Shown: in pieces, positions 33,181 to 43,405 of the stretch
Layout: every line of letters starts with the position of its first letter
Position numbering within the stretch: the stretch's first letter is position 1
Source of the DNA: Reticulitermes lucifugus
Taxonomy: Eukaryota > Arthropoda > Insecta > Blattodea > Rhinotermitidae
Length of the DNA stretch: 58,549 nt
NCBI GenBank assembly: GCA_026260175.1
Contig: JAKCWW010000427.1
Span: 487-59,035 of the forward strand
Direction: 5' to 3'
Program-made: the position numbers and the translations under genes
The notes under the pieces: generated by a model
The model's database searches: none
Told to the model about the DNA's origin: nothing
The model's input: only the letters and a program-made list of their open reading frames with translations

Positions 33181-35104
33181 TTATGTATTAACGTGCATTA
33201 TATGATATCACATTAAAAGAGTACAGTCACTTTTACTGTTAGGTACAATTGAAATGCATTTACTTGCCTGAGGTCTTTCATGCATTCAGCCATCATAATG
33301 TAATTACAATAGCCTGATACTGAGTGCCGAGAGACATGACGTCTCTGAAGACGGCTAAATAGCCAGAGCATGTCGGCAAGCGTGTAATCTAATTGTATCT
33401 GATGGAAACAAATAATTAAAATGCTTTTAATCTATATAAAATTCCAGTCGGTGTTCCCAATATTTAGAATGCAGCATAAAAGCTTTTATCAACATTTGGT
33501 TCTTGTGCTGGTTACCCACATGAATTCTGTTGGAAGGTGAAAGAGGACATGTGACAATTCGTATTTCTAGCTGCGGTTTCCGTAGCAAATCCTTTCATTC
33601 ATCTGCTCTTTTAAGTTTAGAGTCATTGAGAGTAATGTATCACGTTTTCATTGAATGTGCACGCCGAACACTTGAAAGCTCCTGAAAGGGAGCTCGACAG
33701 AACAAGCGTTACTGCTACCTAGAAAAACATTGTAACGGCGAAGGTCAAAGCTGCAATACTGACAGAATATAGACATCTCTCTTCTGCTTTATAATGATTT
33801 TCAGTTGTTACTGCCATCTAGCTTACATATCCGTAACTCTAACAATTACTTGTAACATGAGAATATAACAACTACAGAATTTCGTTTCTTAGGCTATTTA
33901 CGTAGTACATGATGTATATAATTTTTATTGTTATTTTTCTTGTCTTTAGAACATAAAGATAAGTGCATCTTCTTCTTGTATTAGAGAGTATAAAATATAC
34001 AGAAAGATATATATTGGAGGTGAAACTGTGGCAGCAATTTACACTACAGCATTTCGCTTTCCTGCCAGTGGGTCACAGAAGCAAGCCTTAAGACCTTCAC
34101 GTGAGCATCACAGTCACTAAAACGTGGAGCGAATAAAACTTACAAACCCATTTAATTCATGCAAAAATGCCTTAAGCAAACATATCGGGGTGTATGGTTT
34201 AATATGAATGGAAACCTGATTCTAAATCTTCCTTCCGAATTTTCTCTACACTGTAAGCGAGAAACTAATCATGTCATTGTGACATTCCTTATTAACCGAT
34301 ACGTTATGTAAAAACTGGATCTGACAACTTTCATTACTTTTTGATAGGATGCATATCAAATACAAAGCATGCAACTAGAGTCACGTTGGAATTCACACCG
34401 TTGTGTTGCAGTTATCATTAAGTAACAACATAGGAAATGTACGTATAAAATAACATTGTGGCGTTTTCTCATAACCATTTTGCAGTGGGAACACAGCGAT
34501 GTATTTTGTGTGTGTTGTTGATAATTTTACACGTTACTGTCAATTATATAAAAATATTCAGTGTTGCACAACAATGATTTTATGGTAAATTTATATCACC
34601 GGCAACAATGCAAATTATACGTACCAGTTTTTAAAGTAAACTATATTCTATCTAATTTGCACTCTTCTCACACTTTACATATAAAAGCTGAATGAAACTA
34701 AAGAATGTTCGTTTGCTCATGGCCTTCTTTAGACGTACAGTTTGGCTAAACAGATTGTAAGTCGTTTCTCAGTTTCTATAAGTGTTGTAGTAAAACACTT
34801 TATGATATCAGACGGAATTAATCAATTATGAAGCAATAAGTATTAACTATTTTGAGTGCGAGTCTGTATTCTTGCCTTAGCTATCAGTCATTCAAAGCTC
34901 GTCTTTCCTACGCAATATATTCTCATGTTTGGCCTCTGGCTGTACCATATTTTTTTAACATTATCTCATGAACAGCACGATATTAGGAAGAAAGTTACTG
35001 AACATAAAATGTGTTTTGATTTCCTCTACAACGTTTGTCTCAAACTTTTCTCGTCCTAAGAATAGCTCTGCGAGATGCTATCGTAAACGTACATAGGTCT
35101 TCAT
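33181..35104. other. No gene recognised; degenerate hairpin at 33327-33375
   Basis: Mostly AT-rich. A hairpin-like CTGAAGACGGCTAAATAGCC motif sits at 33345 inside a larger GACATG / CATGTC stem. One 67-codon plus frame (34856-35059) has no domain. Confidence 0.35.
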
Positions 35105-35290
35105 ATAAATTATCCGGTAAAGTACCCCTTTATTCCTGTCAGATTTTAATGAAACTTGAATTTTCTCGAGAGATTTTCGAAAAATAATCAAAAATCAAAT
35201 TTCATGAAAATTCTTCCTGTGGGAACCGAGTTGTTGCATGCGGACAGACAGACATGAGAATTTAACAGTCGCTTTTCTCAATATTGCGAA
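35105..35290. repeat. Possible fragment of the 140-bp repeat element family
   Basis: CAGATTTTAATGAAACTTG, TTTCATGAAAATTC and a CGGACAGACAGACAT block are similar in character to the two tandem blocks at 4.9 and 24.2 kb. The match is loose and this assignment is tentative. Confidence 0.3.
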
Positions 35291-35345
35291 CACGCCCTAA
35301 AAACAGCAATCAAAACGCGGCTTCATGTACGTGTATGTCTATTCA

Positions 35346-35409
35346 GCGCATTAGGTAATAGGTCTCAGGAACGTCAACACGTTTCGACCCAAGACGCGGT
35401 CATCCTCAG
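35346..35409 (-). ncRNA. Hammerhead-like motif, minus strand (degenerate arms)
   Basis: On the minus strand, CTGAGGA (35409-35403) is followed by an extra T, then GACC, a loop and GGTC, then GAAAC at 35385-35381 and GTGTTGACGTT. The two invariant core strings CTGANGA and GAAA are intact and joined by a 4-bp stem II. Stem III can be drawn (ACGT / ACGT), but stem I pairs poorly. This is therefore a fossil or non-catalytic relative of the motif at 55.6 kb. Confidence 0.45.
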
Positions 35410-35754
35410 AAGGGAGTATTTTTATCAATAAATGGTGTGTACGTAATTAAAGGCCTATTTATTGTAAATATAAAGATATAAAGTGTAAGAAATTAATTTC
35501 TTAGTAAAACATTTCATTTTAATAACTAACGTTAGTACAGGGTACACAGTTTTTTTAAATTTAGGACCCATTTCAAAAGTTCTATATGCCAAGGGTAACG
35601 TGAAGAATTTCCATATTGAGGATCTGCAAATATTAGGCGCTACCGTGCAAAATTTTGTCTCCCGGACAACCTGACCCTGGGGATTTTTGCACTCGTGATT
35701 TAGTAAAAGTACAATTTTGCAACTTCTGGTAACTTATTACATTCGATTACTGTG

Positions 35755-35990
35755 TTCGCAACAGTCCGACACTGGTCCCTATCGTGAGCCGGATGAATCC
35801 GCTCCACCTTGTCTCCATCTATTTCTTTAAGATTCAATTTATCATTATTTTCACACCTACTCCTCTGTATTCAAGTTGTGTGTTCCCTTCAGGTTTACCT
35901 ACCAGAAACCCGCTTGCATTTGTCTTGTATGCCATGCGTCCTACACTGCTTAGGCCAATACATTCTAAAGTAATCTTTTTTGTCTAGGAG
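35755..35990 (-). pseudogene. LINE reverse-transcriptase C-terminal remnant 3
   Basis: The minus strand gives a broken tail: RTHGIQDKCKRVSGR, then stops, then LKEIDGDKVERIHPAHDRDQ and W-to-C changes. It corresponds to the block that follows AGHVARMG and runs to WIHLAQDRDQWRALVN in intact relatives, parallel to remnant 1 (DWIDLA / DRDKW). Several stops and substitutions show it is an old copy. Confidence 0.7.
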
Positions 35991-37738
35991 TAGACAGAAA
36001 TTTTTCTGACACAGAAAATTATACAGATCCCTTGAAATGTTGTTATAAGAAATTCTGTTTCACCATGCAATTAATTCAGAAGTGCATTCGAAACCCGAAA
36101 ACACTTTCTACTGTTCTTAACTTGGGACTTCTAAGGCCGAAAACTTATATGCAGAAATGTTAATGAATTGGTGTGCGAATTCTAGAGAGTTAGTGAAAAC
36201 GACCCACTTGGTGGGTTAAAATGTGGAGAAATTAATGATGTGTTACCGGTTTAAAGTATTTTCCGTTTGAAGACTGGACGACTAGACTAGGCAGAGATTT
36301 CTGTGCAGCCTAACACGTCTGCACGCGGAGGAACATAGCACGCTCCTGGAGTCATAATAACTATAAAACACGTTAATATCTAAACCATGTTCACGGACGT
36401 TAAAACTCGGCGTACTCATTCAGCAGTGAAAGTTAAGGCTTAACTAAGCGCACCGAGTAATAGCGGCTAATTTTATTTCTCATTTGCGTGAGTTTTAGAG
36501 TGGAGAAAATTCCTGAAGATATTTGTACTGTACAGTATTACAGGTATTATTACGGGAAGGAGGACACGATGGGTGGGACAGGTGGTGCAGAGGAAAGTAT
36601 TAAACATACAGAATATTAGATGGAAAGAGCATCGACGGGTATTTCGCATGATTATTACAATAAACGCCAAATATTTTCGTAAGCAGCATTACTCTTGTTC
36701 TTTCTAATGAAGACTGAATATTTGTTACGTTACATTCGTACTTCAGAAAGTTAAGAGGCTGGTGTCGCTCCTTTCACTCCTCGATTTTTAATGTTTTTTT
36801 TTCTTTTCGAAAGTGGAAATGGGACATTTCCGTGGCAAGCCCGTACATTTCCAGCTTTGGATTAGTATCAGGAAGTTCTTTAATCACCAGGATTATTGTC
36901 AGCGCAACTGCAGAAACAGGTTGGTTTCTCTTATGGAAACGTGAGTGAAATTGTTATTAGTAGATGCTCATAAGCAAGAATTGTTGAACCGTCAGACTAC
37001 AAACATGGCATTTTTTCTTACGTAACTCTTGCACGTCTTACATTAATGTGTCTGTCGGAATGTGCAGATTCATACCGCACTCAATTTATTGCCTACTAAG
37101 ATAAGAACTGATGAAGTAAAGCTGCATAGGTATCGTGAGTCTCTCATTCAGGACGATCCAATTCGTATCCTCACGTACACTTTACGTATTTTTTTTTGTT
37201 TAGTGTCTTCATGTAAATGGAAGATTGTTCAGTGATATAAATTAGCAAAAATGAAATGTTTAGGAGGAAACTGAGATTATGAATGATGACGTAACAACAA
37301 ACTAAAAATTTTATGGTGGTGAACTTCCGCAAAATGAATATGGATTTCATTAATTGCTGTTAAACAAAAAACAATTGAAATTAAATGTAAAGGAGAATTC
37401 TAAAACAATAGCATTCCATTGAATAGTATCTAGAAATCAAAAAAATTAAAATAATAGACAACATATCGCTATCAGTCTTCCCATAATGTAGTTATTAAAT
37501 TTAAAATTTTTCTTCCTTATAAGGCAATTTCTGGAAAATCTAGAAAAATCTAAACTGCTTCACATTGGAGCACGTGCTTCAGTCTCTGTTGCGTATTTTC
37601 TTATCGACCACTCCAAAAATCTTTGGCCATTTCATGTATCAGTACATCAAGTCCATGTAATATGTGTTGGTTAACAGAAAGCGATTTATTACAATATTCC
37701 TGAGGATTTTAGATATGACATTAGTGAAAATAATCACA
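35991..37738. other. No gene recognised
   Basis: AT-rich, with a single 65-codon minus frame (36473-36670) of no recognisable content. Confidence 0.4.
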
Positions 37739-37972
37739 AGCAACAAAATACAATTTTCTTAGAGAGAAATTCTAATTTCATAAAATTCCTTTCCTATATG
37801 CTCCGGCCCGTCTGGGCCATAATCAAGGAATTTAATCTATACAGTGAGACGTGTATAAAGTTTTCATTGTATAACTGAAGCTCCTTCATAATGGCCTGGA
37901 TGGGCCGAAGTATGTAGGAGATTCGTTATATAAAATTAGAATTTCACCCTAACAAGAATGCATTTTGTTGTT
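37739..37972. repeat. Foldback element G: ~90-nt inverted arms
   Basis: The left arm (37739-37829) and right arm (about 37883-37972) are complementary without gaps over about 90 nt, at roughly 80-85% by eye. Matching blocks include CAACAAAAT, GAAATTCTAATTT, CGGCCC and GGGCCAT. About 50 nt separate the arms. The right arm (ATGGCCTGGATGGGCCGAAG, TATGTAGGA) lines up with the hammerhead-like repeat at 55.6 kb (GATGGTTCC, GGAACCGAAAC, ATGTTGGA). This foldback also looks like two facing copies of a Penelope-type terminal repeat. Confidence 0.8.
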
Positions 37973-38179
37973 TCCGATTTTTATGATTGAATAAAGAAAT
38001 ACACAGTAACCTGTAAAGCTATAAGATCATGACATAGGGGAATTTTTCAAAGAAAAAGACAGTTTGCTTTTAACCACGTTATTCTGTTTTCCTCTCGCTC
38101 AAAACGTGTCGTAACAGATGTTGCTTTTGTTTTCTTACTCGGTTGGCCGTGACTCTAGCCATCGTGTGTTCGTTCTATA

Positions 38180-38578
38180 GGGGAAATTTGTTTACTGGTG
38201 TTGGTAACACTAAACACGACGTCGGTTGTTACACCGCTTACAGCGCCGTGTCTTTTAGTTCAGTAACTGAAGCCGAAGGTATCGAATGATTGAAAGTGTA
38301 ATTGTGTGTACCAACTGTGTCGGTAAATAGCTGCTTAAAACGGTTATTAACGTGCTTCGAAGGGAAATGAGTATGTTTGCCGTTTCTAAATTTATCTCAT
38401 AAAAGGCCGGCCACTTTTAATGCTGGTTACATATTGAAAAGACCTTGCACCTACATACCAGTTGACAAGTGTTAATTGCCTGTCTTAGTTGGCCTGTGCG
38501 TGAATTGCTGTGAATAGCAAATTGCTATGAAAACTGAGTGAGTGTGAGTTTATTTACTGGTGCTTGGAGAGAAACATT
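38180..38578 (+). promoter_or_regulatory. Candidate promoter and 5' UTR of first exon 1
   Basis: This stretch is CpG-richer than its surroundings (ACGACGTCGG, ACACCGCTTACAGCGCCG). TCAGT at 38260-38264 matches the arthropod initiator core, which would give a 5' UTR near 317 nt. In that leader, short upstream frames start at 38286 (15 codons including stop) and 38367 (12 codons), and both end before the main ATG. No TATA box is evident. The start site is inferred, not shown. Confidence 0.35.
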
Positions 38579-38627
38579 ATGGATATAGGAGACGAGGATG
38601 ACAGCGATGAACGGGACATGCTGGAGG
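38579..38627 (+). CDS. Coding first exon 1 (alternative N-terminus, acidic)
   Basis: ATG at 38579 opens MDIGDEDDSDERDMLE plus one base, and the exon ends at a strong donor (G|GTAAGC, GT at 38628). Reading through the donor gives only four more codons (G, K, H, L) before a stop, as expected of intron. An in-frame TGA at 38528 fixes the start, and A at -3 with G at +4 makes a good initiation context. Nine of the 17 residues are acidic. The phase (one base left over) equals that of the exon at 56962, so both could splice to the same downstream exon. I do not recognise the protein with confidence; a CDR2/centrocortin-like coiled-coil protein is a weak guess based on exon phase and a short acidic/aromatic leader. 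Confidence 0.6.
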
Positions 38628-39044
38628 GTAAGCATCTGTAATAGAAACGGCGCTTCCCGGACGTCTCTTTTACACTATTGATTTACAGGCGACGCCGCCC
38701 AGCTGGTTTGGCGTCGCTTCAAGTAACAGTGGCTTATGTTTACTGCAGTACACAGGGTCTTGCCCTTTCCCATACAAATTAGGGAAACTGCTGAATTAAG
38801 ATACAGAAATAAAGACGCCTCCAGACTTAAAACTTAGTCTTCAAACATGTTGAAGAAATACATGTGTTACAGAAATTCAGTGTAGCAGACTTTGAATGGG
38901 GCAGGTGTTAAATATTGTGGGTTTATGTGATGATTTAAAATTTAAAGGAATGTTTTTTTAGTAACGCTGTCAATTACTAAGATATATTGTCTGTCGTAGG
39001 TAAATGAAATGTGAGAATCGAGCATTAGTGGAATGATACTGACA
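38628..39044. other. Start of intron after first exon 1
   Basis: No coding potential seen. AT-rich intronic sequence begins at the donor. Confidence 0.5.
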
Positions 39045-39135
39045 GGGAAAACAGTAGTAGTCTGAGAAAACCCTGTCCAAGCTCCACTTTATCCTCTATA
39101 AATAACATAAGGACTGGCCTGGAATCGAAATTTTA
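39045..39135 (-). repeat. SINE family A, copy 5 (fragment, minus strand)
   Basis: On the plus strand: ACAGGGAAAACAGTAGTAG, AAAACCCTGTCCAAGCTCC, ACTTTATCCTC and AAGGACTGGCCTGGAATCGA. This is the reverse complement of the family A body plus part of its B box. Confidence 0.7.
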
Positions 39136-39384
39136 AAAATATTATAGGTATTATAGGGCCTATATAATATTTACATTTGGAAGTTCTATGTAAATTTTGT
39201 TATAATATTGAAAACATAAAATACTTGAGTCTTGGATGAAAAAAATATTTATGATACGGAGTAGTAGGCTGCTTTGGGGAAAACTTTTTTTTGTGACGTC
39301 GTAAATAGAAAATGAAGAATAATATTTTGTGTACGTGGGAACGTAGTACCTATGACACTAGGAAATATCTCGGTTGTGTAATAA

Positions 39385-39592
39385 TCCACTGGAAGCTGCA
39401 GGTACCAAACATTTTTACACAGTGTATTTATGTATTTTATATGCTTTTACTCAAAATAAACTAGATTATTTTTACATAGGCCTACCGAATTAACTGTTTC
39501 GTCTTTATAATGGACAGAGGCAGCGTTCTCTGTGAGGTAGGAAGTGAACTTTGCATATAATTTAGAAAAATCAGCCTTCAAGTATATAAACA
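39385..39592. mobile_element. TTAA-type MITE, copy 4 (eroded)
   Basis: Its right half is clear: TATAATGGACAGAGGCAGCG, CTGTGAGGTAGGAAGTGAAC, TGCATATAATTTAG and CAGCCTTCAAG. The left half is only loosely alignable. Neither TTAA is preserved. Confidence 0.5.
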
Positions 39593-39624
39593 CTTCTGAC
39601 TGAATAAGTTCCTTTATTGGGAAT

Positions 39625-39935
39625 ACGTATTTTTTCTGACGTCGAGTTGGAACTCTGGGTGAATGTACACAACGGGCATCCTTCGTCTATAAGGGCCTGC
39701 AAAGGTAATTAAACTTATTATTTTTACGTCGAAAAGTGGGCTATGCTGGGGACAAACAGTGTTTTCTTAAGTCGAATAGAAGCCTTGGATGAAACACTTG
39801 ACGTTTCGCAATGTCGACTATTGTTTTGCGTTGGGCACAAATATTTTCTAAGTTTGGATAGGAGTCCTGAGTGTTGGGGGTGGGGAAAAATGTACTCTGA
39901 TGTCGAATAGAAGTTTTGGATTGTGATGAACAATA
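39625..39935. repeat. Diverged ~130-bp direct repeats
   Basis: ACGTCGAGTTGGAACTCTGG near 39640, AAGTCGAATAGAAGCCTTGG near 39769 and ATGTCGAATAGAAGTTTTGG near 39901 recur at about 130 bp, suggesting three old tandem units. Confidence 0.5.
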
Positions 39936-39994
39936 CAGACCACTCAGAAATTCCATAGTATTTAGGCGTGGTGCAGAATTTCTGATTACTCATT

Positions 39995-40350
39995 GGTCTA
40001 TGTTTTTCTGGCTTCACCCTATATTGCATTGCTATGATGACACCTCTTTGTGGCTTTGTCGTACACTGAATTGCTATAATGACACGTTAGTCCTTATGCT
40101 TTTGTGGCTTCACCCTAATACTGAATTACTATGATAACACCTTAGTCTACGTGTTGGTGGCTTGATCCTGTACTGAAATTCTCTGACGACACGTTAGTCT
40201 ATAAGTGTTTGGGCTTGACCCTGTACTGAAATTATATGATGACACGTTAGTCTATAAGTGTTTGTGGCTTGAACCTGTAGTGAATTTCTATGATGACACG
40301 TTAGCCTATATTTGTTTGTGGCTTCACTCAACACTAAATTACTAATTCAC
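39995..40350. repeat. ~54-bp minisatellite, about seven units
   Basis: The GAYGACACGTTAGTCTATA block recurs at 40039, 40081, 40136, 40188, 40241, 40295 and about 40346. Each copy is preceded by TGGCTTGACCCTGTACTGAA or a variant. The first interval is shorter (42 bp). Identity is highest in the central units. Confidence 0.9.
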
Positions 40351-41722
40351 ATCTTATATTTGCAAGCTAAGTAATAGATTTAATAATAGGTAAGAGTAAT
40401 TAGGTTTCTAAACAATATAATTACATGTTAAGGCTGGTTTAACACTTGTTTCTCCGACAAGATTTTAACCCTCAGTGGGTAAGATGAAATGAGCGAGTTG
40501 AAAAAATAGAAATGTTTAAAGAAAGTATTTGAAGAACATATTGCTTGTGAAAGTAGGTGTCCTTCCCTAAAATTGCCTACACGTTGTCATGATAACTTGG
40601 TCATAACGCTGGTACACATTTGACAATTTCCTGAGGCCCAGTGATTATCTGCCGTTGCGACCCTGTAAACACTGATATAGTCTGAACGCAGTCCAGCAGG
40701 TCTCCAAGGGCATGCCTGCCTAAGCAACCTGCTGTATGACAGAATTTTTGTGTCCCACATAACGCCCACATACTAAAATGCTGCTTGTTCCTAGTGGTGA
40801 TAAACATAAGACGTCTGGCTGTTAAATAATGATATATATTTCAAAGGAATTTCCATCGGAGGTACACACGGCTTCATACATGTCTTCCAGCCCTCGAAAC
40901 GTCCTTTGAAGTCTTTTTGTAACAGTACTTAAAGTCGCCCTGTTATTTCTCCACATACCTCACGTAACAAATTGAAGGTTTCTATGGTAGAAATTTGATG
41001 TTTACTCCGTGCTTAAATTTTTATTAATTATGATGGCGGGAAGTAAAGAAAAGCCCTTTTTGTGTGTATCAACATGTATTAAGAGACGTAATGGAGGGTG
41101 ATGTGGCGCGTGACTTGGGAGGGGGGGTCCGGGTTAAAAATTCAGCGGTAGGTAACTATTGTTACGGTGATAAACGGTCAAAATCAAGTGACTGCGCATC
41201 AGACCTCATATTAAGCAACTTCATAGCATAGTATATGGTTCGAATCGTCATGACCGCATCTAACAGTAGCAGTCGAATAGAATACTTCTGTGCTTAAATA
41301 AGTAGCACACCATGAAGGTATATCGAAGATTGGAAGTATAGCCCCACGCATTCTAAACATTGTCGTTCGATAGTTATGTTCAGCTTCGCTCCCCACCGCT
41401 TTATTTCAGGGGAATGAGCTATCAATACGCGTTATATAAGGATTATTGTCTTTCGGTTAGCACGCTCTTAACTTCGTTTATCAGCAGATAAGAAACTGTA
41501 TTATTTTATGCAATACTCATTATCCGGCTGACTATTTACTGCCATAACTGTACAAATCCCGACAGGCGCGGACTTCCTCAGAGGACCCCCGCATCTGCAT
41601 GTGTAACAACACGGTAGCTGACATGAATGTCCACAAATACTGCTGTAGGTATTCGTAGATCCAGCGACTGAATATCTATGTTCAATGGCTGGAATTTATT
41701 TCTTATTCGGGACGGCCGTGGA
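40351..41722. other. No gene recognised
   Basis: Two overlapping minus frames (40587-40807) are in different phases. Nothing else seen. Confidence 0.4.
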
Positions 41723-41975
41723 GCCGGGATGGCGTAGTCAGTATAATGACTAGCCTACGTGCTGGACGTCAGAAGATTAGTGGTTTGACTCTCGAAAGGG
41801 GAAAGAAACGTCTCTTCAAAGAGTTCAGACCCTCTCCGATATCCACCCAGCTTCATGTTCAACGGGTACTGGTGTTTCCTGACCTGGGTAAAGCGGTCAG
41901 GGCCTAAAGGCGACCACCCATCCCATCTAGTGCCGAGGTGAAACAGGAGAAGAGCTCTAAATCCACTCCCACAAA
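41723..41975 (+). repeat. SINE family B-like, copy 3
   Basis: CCGGGATGGCGTAGTCAGTA, TAATGACTAGCC and a weak B box GTGGTTTGACTCTCG open the copy. CTGACCTGGGTAAAGCGG and CTAGTGCCGAGGTGAAA match the copy at 22.1 kb. Confidence 0.65.
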
Positions 41976-43296
41976 TGTTATTATAAATCTTGTTCCGAAA
42001 TGTATTCCCAACCGAGGCATTTTGTTATTTTTTTTATGAAAGCAAATACTTCGAATTAAACTACTTAAAGTAAGCTATAGCTTCTTTATTTGACATCCTA
42101 CTTTGTCATTTAGTCGTCTTTCAGTCTGTTACCGAATGACTTCTATACTTGACATATAACTAAGTTTGAAGCTGCTCTGAACAGACAAAACCGCTCATAA
42201 CATCCACAGTTGAGTCTGTCTAAAGCCGCTTAAAATAAGTGCCCCACACACTAGCGGAACAAAACCGAACATTTTCATGATATCATCTAATTCGGATGAG
42301 GATGTATTTGTCCTATCGGTCCGGTTTCCTCAACTGCCGTCTCATTGTCCGAAACAATATCTCTCGCATCTCCCATTAACTTCTTGTCAAGATTACGTCC
42401 ATCTCTTATGCTGGCACATGAAGCCAGTTAATAAAGACGTGGTGTCAGCAATATACCATTCTTCTTATTACACTTACTCTTCTTATTCGCTTCCGAGACC
42501 GGTGGCCTGTTTCTTTTCAATCGTAATATTTTGGCATTGGAGTTTCTTAGAGATGTCCATTTTGTTGTACATTCCTACATCGACACTGATAATTCTATGC
42601 TGAAGACGTTTAATTGAAATGTGTAATGTAATTAGGTATGATCGGGCGATGATGGGAGAATGTCTACGTCGCAGCAGAGTGTTTAGGAATTTTGGGTCCT
42701 ATTTTGGAGGTTCGGTCTTTGAATTTGAGCCCGGAAACCGCTATTGTCCAAAATATAGGTCGTGGTGTTCTTCGGTATCTAAGGCACATGCCTGGCCATT
42801 ATCTTACAGCAGGCTACGACCTTTCCGGTGTCAATTCCAATTCAGCCTTCATAAAAAAGCATAACAAACGATGGTGTGGGAAGCGTCCCTATAAATCCGT
42901 CGATATTTATTTGTAGCCTGTATCAAGATAATATACTAGAAATTTTGAGGAGTGACTGAGGAAAGCTACGACAAATATCATGTGCGATAGCCGGTAATCC
43001 TTATACTGATGTATACCACCAAACTTTTAGACACTATTTAATAGACTTACTAAATAGAATTTAGAACAGAACAGTTACTTTTTTGGAAAGGTTGCAAACT
43101 GAGCCTAAGAACTCTTTAAGTGCAAGTTGGGTCCTTGTGTCAGAACGTAACCATGACTCATAGCCTGTGAGCCACTAATACATGAGTCTTGTGATCGTTG
43201 GCCCCACTTCTGAAAGACGAGCCAAAGTGTGTTCCAAAATTGTAGCTTTCTTCGCGTTTTGTTTTGCGACGATTTTAGTATCTTACAATGTACAGC
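41976..43296. other. No gene recognised
   Basis: A 108-codon plus frame (42277-42603) begins MISSNSDEDVF but then becomes a low-complexity hydrophobic/serine-rich string without a donor site. I do not call it. Confidence 0.35.
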
Positions 43297-43405
43297 ATCG
43301 AATGGTAGGATGAATGTTGAAGTGGTAAATATTTGAAAGGAAGTGGTTGTGACTTAATCGAGGAAGTATACCAGCATCTGCCTGGAGGTTCTGAGAAAAA
43401 TCTTG
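43297..43405 (+). repeat. Interspersed repeat family D, copy 3
   Basis: TCGAATGGTAGGATGAATG, AAAGGAAGTGGTTGTGAC, TTAATCGAGGAAGTATACC and ATCTGCCTGGAGG follow the same block order as the copies at 756 and 26903. Confidence 0.7.

Noticed and set aside
37739..37972. Pre-microRNA hairpin
   Set aside because: The arms are too long and show interspersed-repeat features; better explained as a foldback element. Small-RNA data could reopen this.
42277..42603. 108-codon plus frame starting MISSNSDEDVF
   Set aside because: The acidic start recalls first exon 1, but there is no GTAAG donor in the right place and the rest is unstructured hydrophobic/serine-rich sequence.
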